Source of the DNA: CAVUAN01 sp963739435
Lineage (GTDB): Bacteria; Acidobacteriota; Thermoanaerobaculia; UBA5066; Gp7-AA6
Assembly (NCBI GenBank): GCA_963739435.1
Contig: CAVUAN010000024.1
Location: 114,445-178,444, forward strand
Reading direction: 5' to 3'
Length of the DNA: 64,000 nt
Below are positions 8,889-15,658 of this stretch, piece by piece. Made by a program: the position numbers and the translations under genes. Position 1 is the first letter of the stretch. Each line of letters opens with the position of its first letter. The notes below the pieces were generated by a model. It saw only the letters and a program-made list of their open reading frames with translations. It did not search any database and was not told where the DNA came from.

Positions 8889-8931
8889 AGCGTCTCGCGC
8901 GGCTCAGCCGCCCCGGACCCTTCCTGAGGCC

Positions 8932-9099
8932 GCCCCGGCGTCGGGCCGCCTCCCTCGGAGGCACGCTCGGGTCTGGAGGCGCAGAGATAACTGTGGACCC
9001 TCGCTTGTCGCTCGGTCGCAGTCTTACCGGGACACAAGAGACTGCGTACCTTGCTCCCTCGCTAGAATCCTCCTCCGGGAGGCGACCCGCCGCCGGGGC
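8932..9099. repeat. type II structured intergenic element, copy A
   Basis: A 168-bp element just after tatC. Near-complementary 22-base ends (8932-8953 and 9078-9099, 20 of 22 pairing; cores GCCCCGGCG and CGCCGGGGC) enclose an internal hairpin CGCAGTCT/AGACTGCG at 9017-9046. Copy B at 15279-15438 has the same plan and shares the downstream flank (TC.CAT...GGCGATTG). It abuts a type I element, so the whole 432-bp gap between tatC and kdsC is made of these two elements plus short spacers; I see no gene in it. Confidence 0.7.
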
Positions 9100-9127
9100 T
9101 CGCATCGAGGCGATTGCCACTGTAAGA

Positions 9128-9310
9128 GCCCCGGAACGGCGGGGCTGCCCTGCGGGACCGTCGAAACCGGGTTGGTGTGCAAGGACGGGTCGGGCGAAGG
9201 CCACGAGGGGTTCTTGCACCGGTTTCGTTCGAGCGGCCGCCAGGAAGAATCCAACTGCTGCCCGACTGAGCGGCCGCGTGTCCCGCAGGGCAGTCCCGCC
9301 GTTCCGGGGC
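9128..9310. repeat. type I structured intergenic element, copy 2
   Basis: A 183-bp relative of the element at 5864-6043, lying before the end of kdsC. The 30-base ends (9128-9157, 9281-9310) pair almost perfectly through GGCTGCCCTGCGGGA and TCCCGCAGGGCAGTCC, a different sequence from copy 1 but the same stem. Internal pairs are CGAAACCGG/CCGGTTTCG, extended by TGCAAG/CTTGCA, and a GCGGCCGC word repeated on both sides of the last loop. Changes on both sides of the stem between copies argue that pairing, not sequence, is kept. Confidence 0.75.
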
Positions 9311-9320
9311 GGCTAGCTCG

Positions 9321-9839
9321 CTAGGGCCTCGACTTCGACCGTTCGATGAGCTTGTTGTAGCGGAGGATGTGCTCGATGAACTCGCGGACGGCGCCGCGGC
9401 CGCCGTCGCACTTCAGGATGACTTGAGCAGCCTTGCGGGCCGGAGGGGCGGCGTCCGCGGGACAGGCGGAAAAGCCGGCCACTGTCAGCATCGGGACGTC
9501 CGGCTCGTCGTCGCCTAAGGCAGCGGTCTCCCTCGGGGCAAGGCCCCAGCGCTGGCAGAGCTCGACGTAGACCTTCGCCTTGTCCGCGACGCCCTGGTGG
9601 CATTCGACGACGCCGAGCTCGCTGGCCCGCTGATCGGTCGCCTTCGACGTGCGCCCCGAGATCCACGCCACGCGCAGGCCGGCCGCGATGGCCGTCTTGA
9701 TGCCGTGGCCGTCCTTGGTGTCGAAGACCTTGAACTCGCGGCCCTGGTCGTCCATGTAGACGCGGCCGTCGGTCAGGACGCCGTCCACGTCGAAGAACAG
9801 GGCCTTGATCTTTGGCGCTCCTTTGCGGCGCGAGCTCAA
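9321..9839 (-). CDS. kdsC: KDO-8-phosphate phosphatase
   Basis: KdsC removes phosphate from KDO-8-phosphate to give free KDO for LPS. It is a cap-less HAD phosphatase of 172 residues. Motif I is ALFFDVDGVLTDGRVYM with the nucleophile and acid Asp; DTKDGHGIKTA and AWISGRTSKATDQRA (motif II) follow. GVADKAKVY supplies the lysine region and ALGDDEPDVPML is motif III/IV. Translation starts at TTG (9837-9839) overlapping the kdsD stop as TTGA, so the two enzymes are probably translationally coupled. Confidence 0.95.
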   Translation of the reverse strand: MSSRRKGAPKIKALFFDVDGVLTDGRVYMDDQGREFKVFDTKDGHGIKTAIAAGLRVAWISGRTSKATDQRASELGVVECHQGVADKAKVYVELCQRWGLAPRETAALGDDEPDVPMLTVAGFSACPADAAPPARKAAQVILKCDGGRGAVREFIEHILRYNKLIERSKSRP

Positions 9840-10792
9840 TGAATCCCCGCCGAGAGCAAGTCGTGCATGTGGAGGGCCCCCGACAGGCGGCCCTGGGCAT
9901 CGACCACGAACAATGAGGTGATCTTTGCGGATTCCATCCGCTCGAGCGCGGCCGACGCAAACTCCTCGCCGTCAATCGTCCTCGGGGCCGCGTGCAGGCA
10001 GCGGCCGGCAGCTTTCCCGAGAAGGCCGGGGTCCTTCTCGAGGAGGCGCCGCAGGTCTCCGTCCGAGATGACCCCCAGCAGCTTGCCCGCTCCGTCCACC
10101 ACCGCCGTGATGCCCATCATCTTGCGCGACATCTCGTGAATCGCCTCGGTCATCAGTGTTTCGGTCGTCACACGCGGGACGCGCTCGCCCGTGCGCATGA
10201 GGTCTTGAACCTTCAGGAACCGGCGCCCGAGGCTGCCGCCCGGATGGAGCGCCGCAAAATCGGCTTCGCGGAAGCCGCGCTTCTCGGCAATCGAGAGCGC
10301 CAGGGCGTCTCCGAGGGCGAGCATGGCCGTCGTCGAGGCGGTGGGCGCCAGGTTCAGCGGGCAAGCCTCCCGCGAGATCGCAACGAGGAGCGTGACGTCG
10401 GACGCTCGAGCGACCGCTGAGTCCGGCGTTCCCGTCAGAGCAATTGTCCGAACCGAGTGCTTGCGCGCGAACTCGCACAGGCGCACGACCTCGGCCGTCT
10501 CACCGGAGTGCGACAGGGCGAGCAGCACGTCGCCTGGCAGGAGCATGCCGAGGTTGCCGTGGCCGGCCTCCCCGGCATGCAGGAAGTAAGCCGGCGTGCC
10601 GGTCGATGCGAGTGTCGCCGCGATCTTCTCCGCCACCAGCCCGGATTTCCCGATGCCGGTTACGCAGATGCGTCCCGTCGAGGATTCGATCGCCTCGGCG
10701 GCCCGCACGAAGTCCTCCCCCAGCCGGCCGATCTGCTCCCGGATGGCGTCCGCTTCGATCTCGAGGACCCTCTTCGCCGAATCGAGAATCAC
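9836..10792 (-). CDS. kdsD: arabinose-5-phosphate isomerase
   Basis: KdsD interconverts ribulose-5-phosphate and arabinose-5-phosphate, feeding KdsA. The 318-residue protein has a SIS sugar-isomerase domain (about 30-165: ICVTGIGKSGLVAEKIAAT, LLALSHSGETAEVV, ACPLNLAPTASTTA, then AALHPGGSLGRRFL) followed by two CBS domains (about 200-315: MTEAIHEMSRKMMGITAVVD, LLGVISDGDLRRLLE, KITSLFVVD). It starts at GTG (10790-10792), only 31 bp after the last gene of the ECF operon on the same strand, so read-through from that operon is possible. The kdsC gene follows with a four-base overlap. Confidence 0.95.
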   Translation of the reverse strand: MILDSAKRVLEIEADAIREQIGRLGEDFVRAAEAIESSTGRICVTGIGKSGLVAEKIAATLASTGTPAYFLHAGEAGHGNLGMLLPGDVLLALSHSGETAEVVRLCEFARKHSVRTIALTGTPDSAVARASDVTLLVAISREACPLNLAPTASTTAMLALGDALALSIAEKRGFREADFAALHPGGSLGRRFLKVQDLMRTGERVPRVTTETLMTEAIHEMSRKMMGITAVVDGAGKLLGVISDGDLRRLLEKDPGLLGKAAGRCLHAAPRTIDGEEFASAALERMESAKITSLFVVDAQGRLSGALHMHDLLSAGIH

Positions 10793-10823
10793 CCGGCCAT
10801 CTTATCCGGGGATTGGCGTGGAG

Positions 10824-11732
10824 CTACCGCGACAGGACCTCTTCGAAAAAGGCGAGGGCCCGGGGGTCCTTCGACTGGCCGAGCCAGAACATGGCTTTCT
10901 TGCGGACTTCCGCGTTGCGGTTCGTACGGGCGACGTGGATCAACTCGGGCACTCCTTCGCCGTCGGGCATCTGGGTCAGGGCAAAGACGGCCTTTGTCTT
11001 CACCTCGGTGTCGGGGTCGTCCAGGATCGCGTTCTCGATCGCCGCGGCCGCCTGACTTCCCGCCCTCTGCGCGACCCAGAAAAGAGCCTGGCTGCGCACC
11101 CGCGGCGACGGGTCGCGTTTCGCCAACGTGAGGAGAGCCGAGACAGCCGACGCCCCCGCGTGGTGAGCTATCGCGGCAATCGCGGAGTTGACAGGGCTAC
11201 CTTCGCCTGCGCCCGACGCCTGCGATCTCGCGAGAGATTCGAGCCAGGCCACGCTCGCCTCTACGGAGACGCTCGTGATCCAGACGACCGGCATGCCGCC
11301 GGCGTCGATGGCGCAGTCCGCCGAGAGGACGCGGACCTTCCGGACGCCTCCCGACTCGGCGCGCAGGAGCACGCGTATCTCCGGCGCTGTCTCCAGAGGG
11401 ACGGGCCGGTCGGAACGGTCTCCGACGCGATCCGCCGACGCGGTCCCGCTCCGTTCGAGCCGGCATTGGCCGCAGCAGCCATCACTGCCATCCCAGGATC
11501 CCCTCGAGTCCCAACAGCACATCTGATGCCGGCCGTCGGCCGCAGCAACGGACCAGCCGATCCACCGAGCGGTCGGCTCCGCAGCGAGGCCGCGCACCTG
11601 GCGGCCAAGGTCGGCCGCGGCCGGCTGAACCGTGACTCGGGCATTCTGCAAGTTGGCGGGCTGCGCCCCAGCCGGAGAGGGCGCGACGAGCGCTCCCGCG
11701 ATCGCCGCCGCCAGGAACAGACTGTTCTTCAC
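10824..11732 (-). CDS. secreted HEAT-repeat protein
   Basis: A 302-residue protein with an N-terminal signal peptide (LAAAIAGALVAPSPAGAQ). A middle region containing HQMCCWD and CCGQC has an unusual cluster of cysteines. The C-terminal ~110 residues form HEAT-like helical repeats: SAVSALLTLAKRDPSPRVRSQ, EVKTKAVFALTQMPDGEGVP, NAEVRKKAMFWLGQSKDPRA. HEAT repeats make protein-binding solenoids. It is the last gene of the ECF-sigma operon, starting 2 bp after the preceding stop. The C-terminal repeats resemble those of the operon's other HEAT protein (12659-13888). Biochemical role unknown. Confidence 0.75.
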   Translation of the reverse strand: MKNSLFLAAAIAGALVAPSPAGAQPANLQNARVTVQPAAADLGRQVRGLAAEPTARWIGWSVAAADGRHQMCCWDSRGSWDGSDGCCGQCRLERSGTASADRVGDRSDRPVPLETAPEIRVLLRAESGGVRKVRVLSADCAIDAGGMPVVWITSVSVEASVAWLESLARSQASGAGEGSPVNSAIAAIAHHAGASAVSALLTLAKRDPSPRVRSQALFWVAQRAGSQAAAAIENAILDDPDTEVKTKAVFALTQMPDGEGVPELIHVARTNRNAEVRKKAMFWLGQSKDPRALAFFEEVLSR

Positions 11733-11734
11733 GA

Positions 11735-12643
11735 TCAGTCCTCGACATCCGAATCGGCCGGCCCGACGGACACGGGCCCGTTGACCGTCGAGAGGTGCAC
11801 GAGAGCAGCTCCCGCGCCGAGCTCGACCCGCCGGCCGTCGTCATCCCACGATCGGCGCGCTTGCTCGCAGCTGCCTCCCTTGCAGCGGAATGCGGAGTGC
11901 CCGGCCGACTCCACGACGGCCCCCGAGCGGTAGCCGTCGGGGATCTTGAGCGACAGGGGCCCGTTGACGGCGCGGGCGTCGAGGCCCGGGCCGTCCCACC
12001 CGGTGCCGCGGAGCTTCACACTGATCGGACCATTCTGCGTGCGCACCCGCACGTCGCCGCCCGAGCCCGCAACGCTGATCGGACCGTTCTGCGCCTCGGC
12101 AGCGATCGTTCCGGGACAGTCCTTCACCGAGATGGGTCCGTTCTGTGAGCGGGCAGCCACCTTGCCCGCCAGGCCCTGAAGGGAGATCGGCCCGTTTTGC
12201 GCCTCGACATCGAGCGAGGCTCCCCGGGGGGCCTCGATGAGGAGATATGCCACCCAGGACTCCTCGGCGGGACCCACGGCCGTCAGCAGGCCGTTCTCGA
12301 AGGAGACCCGAATCTGATCGAGCTGTTCGCCCGAGGCGGCTGCCTTGCACGCCGTGACGAGGACGTCGCGGCGGTCCGACGCCGCGATCAAGACACCCGA
12401 GTTGTGCGCCGCCCGGACGGAGAACGCCGCGGAGGTCGGCAGCGCGAGCGTCATCGCCTGCTCGCCGCGCAGGGCGGCCCGGCCATCGATTGTGACCTCG
12501 AGGTCTCCGCAGCGGGCTACAGATCCGTCGTGGTACGAAACGTTCAGGCCGCGGTGGTCCTGGCGATGGCCCGTGCCCGCCTGCGCGGTGGACGCGGCCA
12601 GGGCCAAACAGGAAGCGAGGACGGGCAGGATGTGGCGGGTCAT
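11735..12643 (-). CDS. secreted protein with six 'QNGPIS' repeats (DUF4097-like)
   Basis: A 302-residue exported protein (signal peptide ILPVLASCLALAASTAQA). The C-terminal half carries six regularly spaced copies of a strand-turn motif: EAQNGPISLQG, RSQNGPISVKD, EAQNGPISVAG, RTQNGPISVKL, RAVNGPLSLKI and STVNGPVSVG. Spacing is about 15-20 residues except before the last copy. This looks like rungs of a right-handed beta-solenoid, as in DUF4097/adhesin-like proteins; that is inference. It sits third after the sigma/anti-sigma pair and between two HEAT-repeat proteins with gaps of 2 and 15 bp, so it is almost certainly part of that envelope-stress-type operon. No catalytic motif seen. Confidence 0.75.
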   Translation of the reverse strand: MTRHILPVLASCLALAASTAQAGTGHRQDHRGLNVSYHDGSVARCGDLEVTIDGRAALRGEQAMTLALPTSAAFSVRAAHNSGVLIAASDRRDVLVTACKAAASGEQLDQIRVSFENGLLTAVGPAEESWVAYLLIEAPRGASLDVEAQNGPISLQGLAGKVAARSQNGPISVKDCPGTIAAEAQNGPISVAGSGGDVRVRTQNGPISVKLRGTGWDGPGLDARAVNGPLSLKIPDGYRSGAVVESAGHSAFRCKGGSCEQARRSWDDDGRRVELGAGAALVHLSTVNGPVSVGPADSDVED

Positions 12644-12658
12644 GGGCGGCTCCTTTCG

Positions 12659-13888
12659 CTACTTGTTCAGAATCTCCATGAGGTAGTCGGTCACTTCCTT
12701 GGACTTCATGTGGGACAGCTTCTGGATGATGGCGGCCTTCATCTCGCGGTTTTGCTCGGCTCTCGCGAGCTCGACGAGAGCCGAGGGGTTGTTCTGGACG
12801 AACAGGGCATGGATCACGGCCTCCTTCACCGCGACGTCCTTCTCGCTCTTGTAGATTCCGACGAGAGCGGCACCCGTGCGGTCGCTGCCGAGCAGCCCGC
12901 AGCGATGGATCGCCTCGACGCGCAGCTCCGGATCCTTCTCGCCCCGGGCGACCTCGAGGAGGTGCTCGGCGTCGCCGGCGATGAAGAGGGCATGCAGCAC
13001 GGACTCCTTGACCTCCCGGGAGGCCTCGGCCTGGTAGAGCTGCCAGAGCTCCGCCCGGGCGCCCATGACGCCGAGCTCGTGGACCGCCACGGCGCGCAGT
13101 TTTGCGCTCTTTTCTCCGCGGGCCGCCTGCAGAACGCGGCCGCGGTCGCCCGAGACCATGAAGCTGTGCAGGATGCGCTCTTTGATGGCTTCATCCGAGC
13201 TCGCCGCGTAGATCTCCGCGAGAATCTGCAGGTTCTTCTCGCCGCCGGAGACGCCCAGGTACCGGATGGCCTTCTCCTGGAGGTCCGGGTTGGACTGCCC
13301 CCGGGCGATCGCGGTGAGAACTTCACGAGCGCGCGGCGTGCCGCTCTGCGCGAGCACGAAGAGGGCTCGCTCCTTCAGTTTCGGCGAGGAGTTGCCTGCG
13401 AGAAATTTCTCGAGCAAAGGCACGGCCCTCTCGGGGTCGCTGTTCATGAGGCCGTTGATGGCCATCAGCTTCGTGTCCTCGTCGTTCTCGGCCTCGGGGT
13501 TTCCCGGCTTGCCCGCGCCCTGCCGGACCTCGGCCTCGAGCGAGCGAGCGTCCTTCGCCCAGCGGCTGGCCGGGAAGCGGCGCTTGAAGTCTTCGAGCGT
13601 GGCCAGGGCGTCGGCGCGGCGGCCGAGCTTGTTCTCGGCGTAGGCCTTCCAGTAGAGAGCCCCGTCCGTCCGGTCGCCGGGCAGCGCCGCCGCCGCAGAA
13701 AAAGCCTGGACGGCCTTCTCCCACTTTCCGTCGTCCAAGGCATCCGTGCCCTTCTCGTACTTCTCCTGCTGTTTGTCGCCCTCATCGCTGTCGCCAAACG
13801 GGACGAGCGCAGCAACGGGCTGCGGCGCGGCGAGCGCTGTCGTGACCAGGGCGAACGCGAAGGCGGCGGGAACGAGTGCGCGGTGCAT
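12659..13888 (-). CDS. secreted TPR/HEAT-repeat protein
   Basis: A 409-residue protein with a signal peptide (VPAAFAFALVTTALAAPQ). A TPR-like segment follows (about 40-115: KYEKGTDALDDGKWEKAVQA, YWKAYAENKLGRRADALATL), then a long array of HEAT-type helices with the recurring pattern 'E.KE..LHAL...GD...LLE.AR.E' (about 140-405, e.g. LKERALFVLAQSGTPRAREV and KESVLHALFIAGDAEHLLEV). Such solenoids are scaffolds. It follows the anti-sigma gene by 30 bp and precedes the QNGPIS protein by 15 bp. The closest relatives I know of are hypothetical proteins beside ECF factors in Acidobacteriota-type genomes (recollection, not a search). Confidence 0.75.
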   Translation of the reverse strand: MHRALVPAAFAFALVTTALAAPQPVAALVPFGDSDEGDKQQEKYEKGTDALDDGKWEKAVQAFSAAAALPGDRTDGALYWKAYAENKLGRRADALATLEDFKRRFPASRWAKDARSLEAEVRQGAGKPGNPEAENDEDTKLMAINGLMNSDPERAVPLLEKFLAGNSSPKLKERALFVLAQSGTPRAREVLTAIARGQSNPDLQEKAIRYLGVSGGEKNLQILAEIYAASSDEAIKERILHSFMVSGDRGRVLQAARGEKSAKLRAVAVHELGVMGARAELWQLYQAEASREVKESVLHALFIAGDAEHLLEVARGEKDPELRVEAIHRCGLLGSDRTGAALVGIYKSEKDVAVKEAVIHALFVQNNPSALVELARAEQNREMKAAIIQKLSHMKSKEVTDYLMEILNK

Positions 13889-13918
13889 GAATACGATCTC
13901 CTTGTCTTTCCTTGAGGC

Positions 13919-14592
13919 CTACGAGCGCAGGCTGGCCGGGCGGACGGCGGGACGATCCGCCCTCTCGCCGGCGCCTGCGCCAACGATCTCGATCTTGAAG
14001 AGGACGCCCTCGGCCTCGATGCGGCGGCGCAGGGCTTCCCGGGCCTCGGGGGACACCGAGGCGGGGCTGTTGGCGATCTCGAGCAGCACGCGCTCGAGCT
14101 GGTCGAGCACGTCGGCGACGCCGGGCTCTCCCGCACGCGCCGCCGACTGGCGGTACAGGCGATTGGACGCCACCAGCTCCTCGGCCCACGCGCGCTCGCG
14201 GGAGCCGGATGCCTCCTGGGGCGGGGTATTGACGAACTCGAGCAGGACCATGCGCGACCGCTCCAGGTGATCGCCGACAGCGACCAGCAGAACGCGGCGG
14301 CGCGCCTCGGCGGAGAAGCGGCGCCTCGGCCGGCCTCTGCGTGGCGCGCCCTGCGAAGAAAGCCCCCGCCACCAGGACGAGAACGGCAGCCGCGAGCGCC
14401 CACGGAGAGTGCAACGCGGCCGCCGAAGGAGATGGCCCGCCCGCTTTCGGCGCTCCGCTCTCGGCCAGCCGGGGCTGGAGGCGCTCGAAGACCCGCCGGC
14501 CGTAGTCCTCGCCGCGCTCCGGCGCCTCGAGCGCGGAGCGTGACGAGGTCGATCGTCCGCTTGTCGAGGTCGTCGTCCGTCCTGTGGGTCAT
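13919..14592 (-). CDS. putative anti-sigma membrane protein (interrupted by two frameshifts)
   Basis: The start codon overlaps the sigma-factor stop as ATGA (14589-14592), the usual arrangement for an anti-sigma factor. The intact product has to be read through three frames: MTHRTDDDLDKRTIDLVTLR, then RGEDYGRRVFERLQPRLAES up to a membrane span (WALAAAVLVLVAGAFFAGRA), then a C-terminal periplasmic helical part (RMVLLEFVNTPPQEASG, DVLDQLERVLLEIANSPA). The breaks are near 14535 and 14300. Both halves are normal in composition, so I read them as single-base sequencing errors, giving ~224 residues. No zinc-finger anti-sigma motif is seen in the N-terminus. Confidence 0.6.
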
Positions 14593-15150
14593 GGCTCTGC
14601 CTCCAGAAGCGGCGTCAAGAGCCGCCTCAGCTTGTGCACCGCCCGAAACACCGTCTGCTTGGCCGCGTTCGTGCGCAGGCTCAAGGCCGCCGCGATCTCC
14701 TCCGTCGACAGCCCCTCGACGTGGCGCAGGACGAAGGCGGCCCGCTCGTTGGGCGACAGCGCGTCGAGCGCCCGAGCCACATCGGCCTCGACTTCGAGGC
14801 CGCGGGCGCGTGCCTCGGGAGAAGGACGGTGCGAGGGCAGGTCCTCCGCCTCGAACCCGCCGCCGGCGCCCGACCCGCCCCAGCCCATCCGCCGGCTCCG
14901 GCGGCGCAGGAGGTCGATTGCGCAGTTGGTCGCGATGCGATGGATCCAGGTCGCGAAGCTCGCCCTCGAGTCGAAGCGCTCGAAGTTGCTGTACGCCTTG
15001 AGAAACGCGTCCTGGACCACGTCCTCGGCGTCCTGCTCGTTGCCCGTGAGGCGGTAAGCGAGCCGGAAGACCATCCGGCTGTGCTCTTCGACGAGGCCGC
15101 GAAAGGCGTCCTCCGCGACCCCGCCCGAGGCCGACTCGCGTCCCCTCCAT
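14589..15150 (-). CDS. ECF-type RNA polymerase sigma factor (probable frameshift near start)
   Basis: Region 2 (FRLAYRLTGNEQDAEDVVQD, FLKAYSNFERFDSRASFATW, IHRIATNCAIDLLRRRSRRM) and region 4 (ALDALSPNERAAFVLRHVEG, LSTEEIAAALSLRTNAAKQT) mark an ECF factor. The open frame has a Met at 15074, but residues expected of region 2.1 (EDAFRGLVEEHSR) are encoded upstream of it with no start codon in that frame. Reading from the ATG at 15150 and removing one G from the GGGG at 15142-15145 gives MEGRESASGG and joins that segment in frame, so I place the start at 15150. A good ECF-type promoter lies just upstream (15159-15187), pointing to autoregulation. Confidence 0.82.
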
Positions 15151-15158
15151 CCGACTAG

Positions 15159-15187
15159 TTAGACGGATCGGGCCGCGAGGAAGTTAG
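15159..15187 (-). promoter_or_regulatory. ECF-sigma-type promoter, probably autoregulatory
   Basis: Reading leftward, the minus strand shows CTAACTT (15187-15181), a 15-base spacer, then CGTCTAA (15165-15159). AAC in the -35 and GTC/CGTC in the -10 with 15-17 bp spacing is the pattern recognised by many ECF factors. The predicted transcript would begin within a few bases of the ATG at 15150, so the message would be nearly leaderless. It would drive the sigma/anti-sigma/HEAT/QNGPIS/HEAT operon. Confidence 0.65.
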
Positions 15188-15278
15188 CCCGAAGGCCGGA
15201 AACACAGCCGCATCAATAGCTCCCATCGCCCCTTAGACGCCCCGATACAGCTCGCGGTTAGGTTTCGCTGATCAAGCC

Positions 15279-15438
15279 GCCCGGGCAGCGGGCCCGCCTC
15301 CTCCGTCCGGCCCGCGGCGCAGTGGCGGGAGGAACACGCGCCGCTCAGGCCGGGGGCACCCTCCAGTCGGGCTGAAGGTCTTTGCCGCGAGTGTGCCCCC
15401 TCCAGCCTCCCTCCGGGAGGCGGGCCCGACGCCCGGGC
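15279..15438. repeat. type II structured intergenic element, copy B
   Basis: A 160-bp element whose ends (15279-15301 and 15416-15438) are complementary at 21 of 23 positions; cores are GCCCGGGC and GGCGGGCCCG. Inside, GGGGGCAC faces GTGCCCCC. Compared with copy A (8932-9099) the terminal stem has changed on both strands (C/G to G/C at the fifth pair) while pairing is kept, and the flank after the element (TCACATGCTGGCGATTG) matches copy A's. The gap 15188-15658 between the divergent ECF operon and the end of the Ig-like gene otherwise holds only the terminator at 15611-15635. Confidence 0.7.
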
Positions 15439-15610
15439 TCACATGCTGGCGATTGAGCCGCGAGATGAGGGCGGAGGGGTGACGCCGGATCGAAGACCTT
15501 CCGCCCCCGCAGGGCCGGACTCCGGCCCGAGGACGGACGGGGGTGGCGGCGGCAGGACCCGTCCGCCCGGCGCGAATCACCACTCCGGCACGGTGTGCGT
15601 CCGGAAACGA

Positions 15611-15635
15611 AAAGCCCCGCCGGGGGCGGGGCTTT
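15611..15635 (-). terminator. rho-independent terminator after the Ig-like gene
   Basis: A perfect 11-base stem, AAAGCCCCGCC paired with GGCGGGGCTTT around a 3-base loop, 24 bp beyond the stop of the leftward gene ending at 15659. Read on the minus strand the stem ends in CTTTTCGTTT, a usable U tract. Confidence 0.8.
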
Positions 15636-15658
15636 GGATGCGGGAGGAAGAGTGCTCG

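Noticed and set aside
12197..13915. 572-codon rightward open frame opposite the QNGPIS and HEAT genes
   Set aside because: A GC-rich antisense shadow; the leftward genes have signal peptides and repeats, this frame has no motif.
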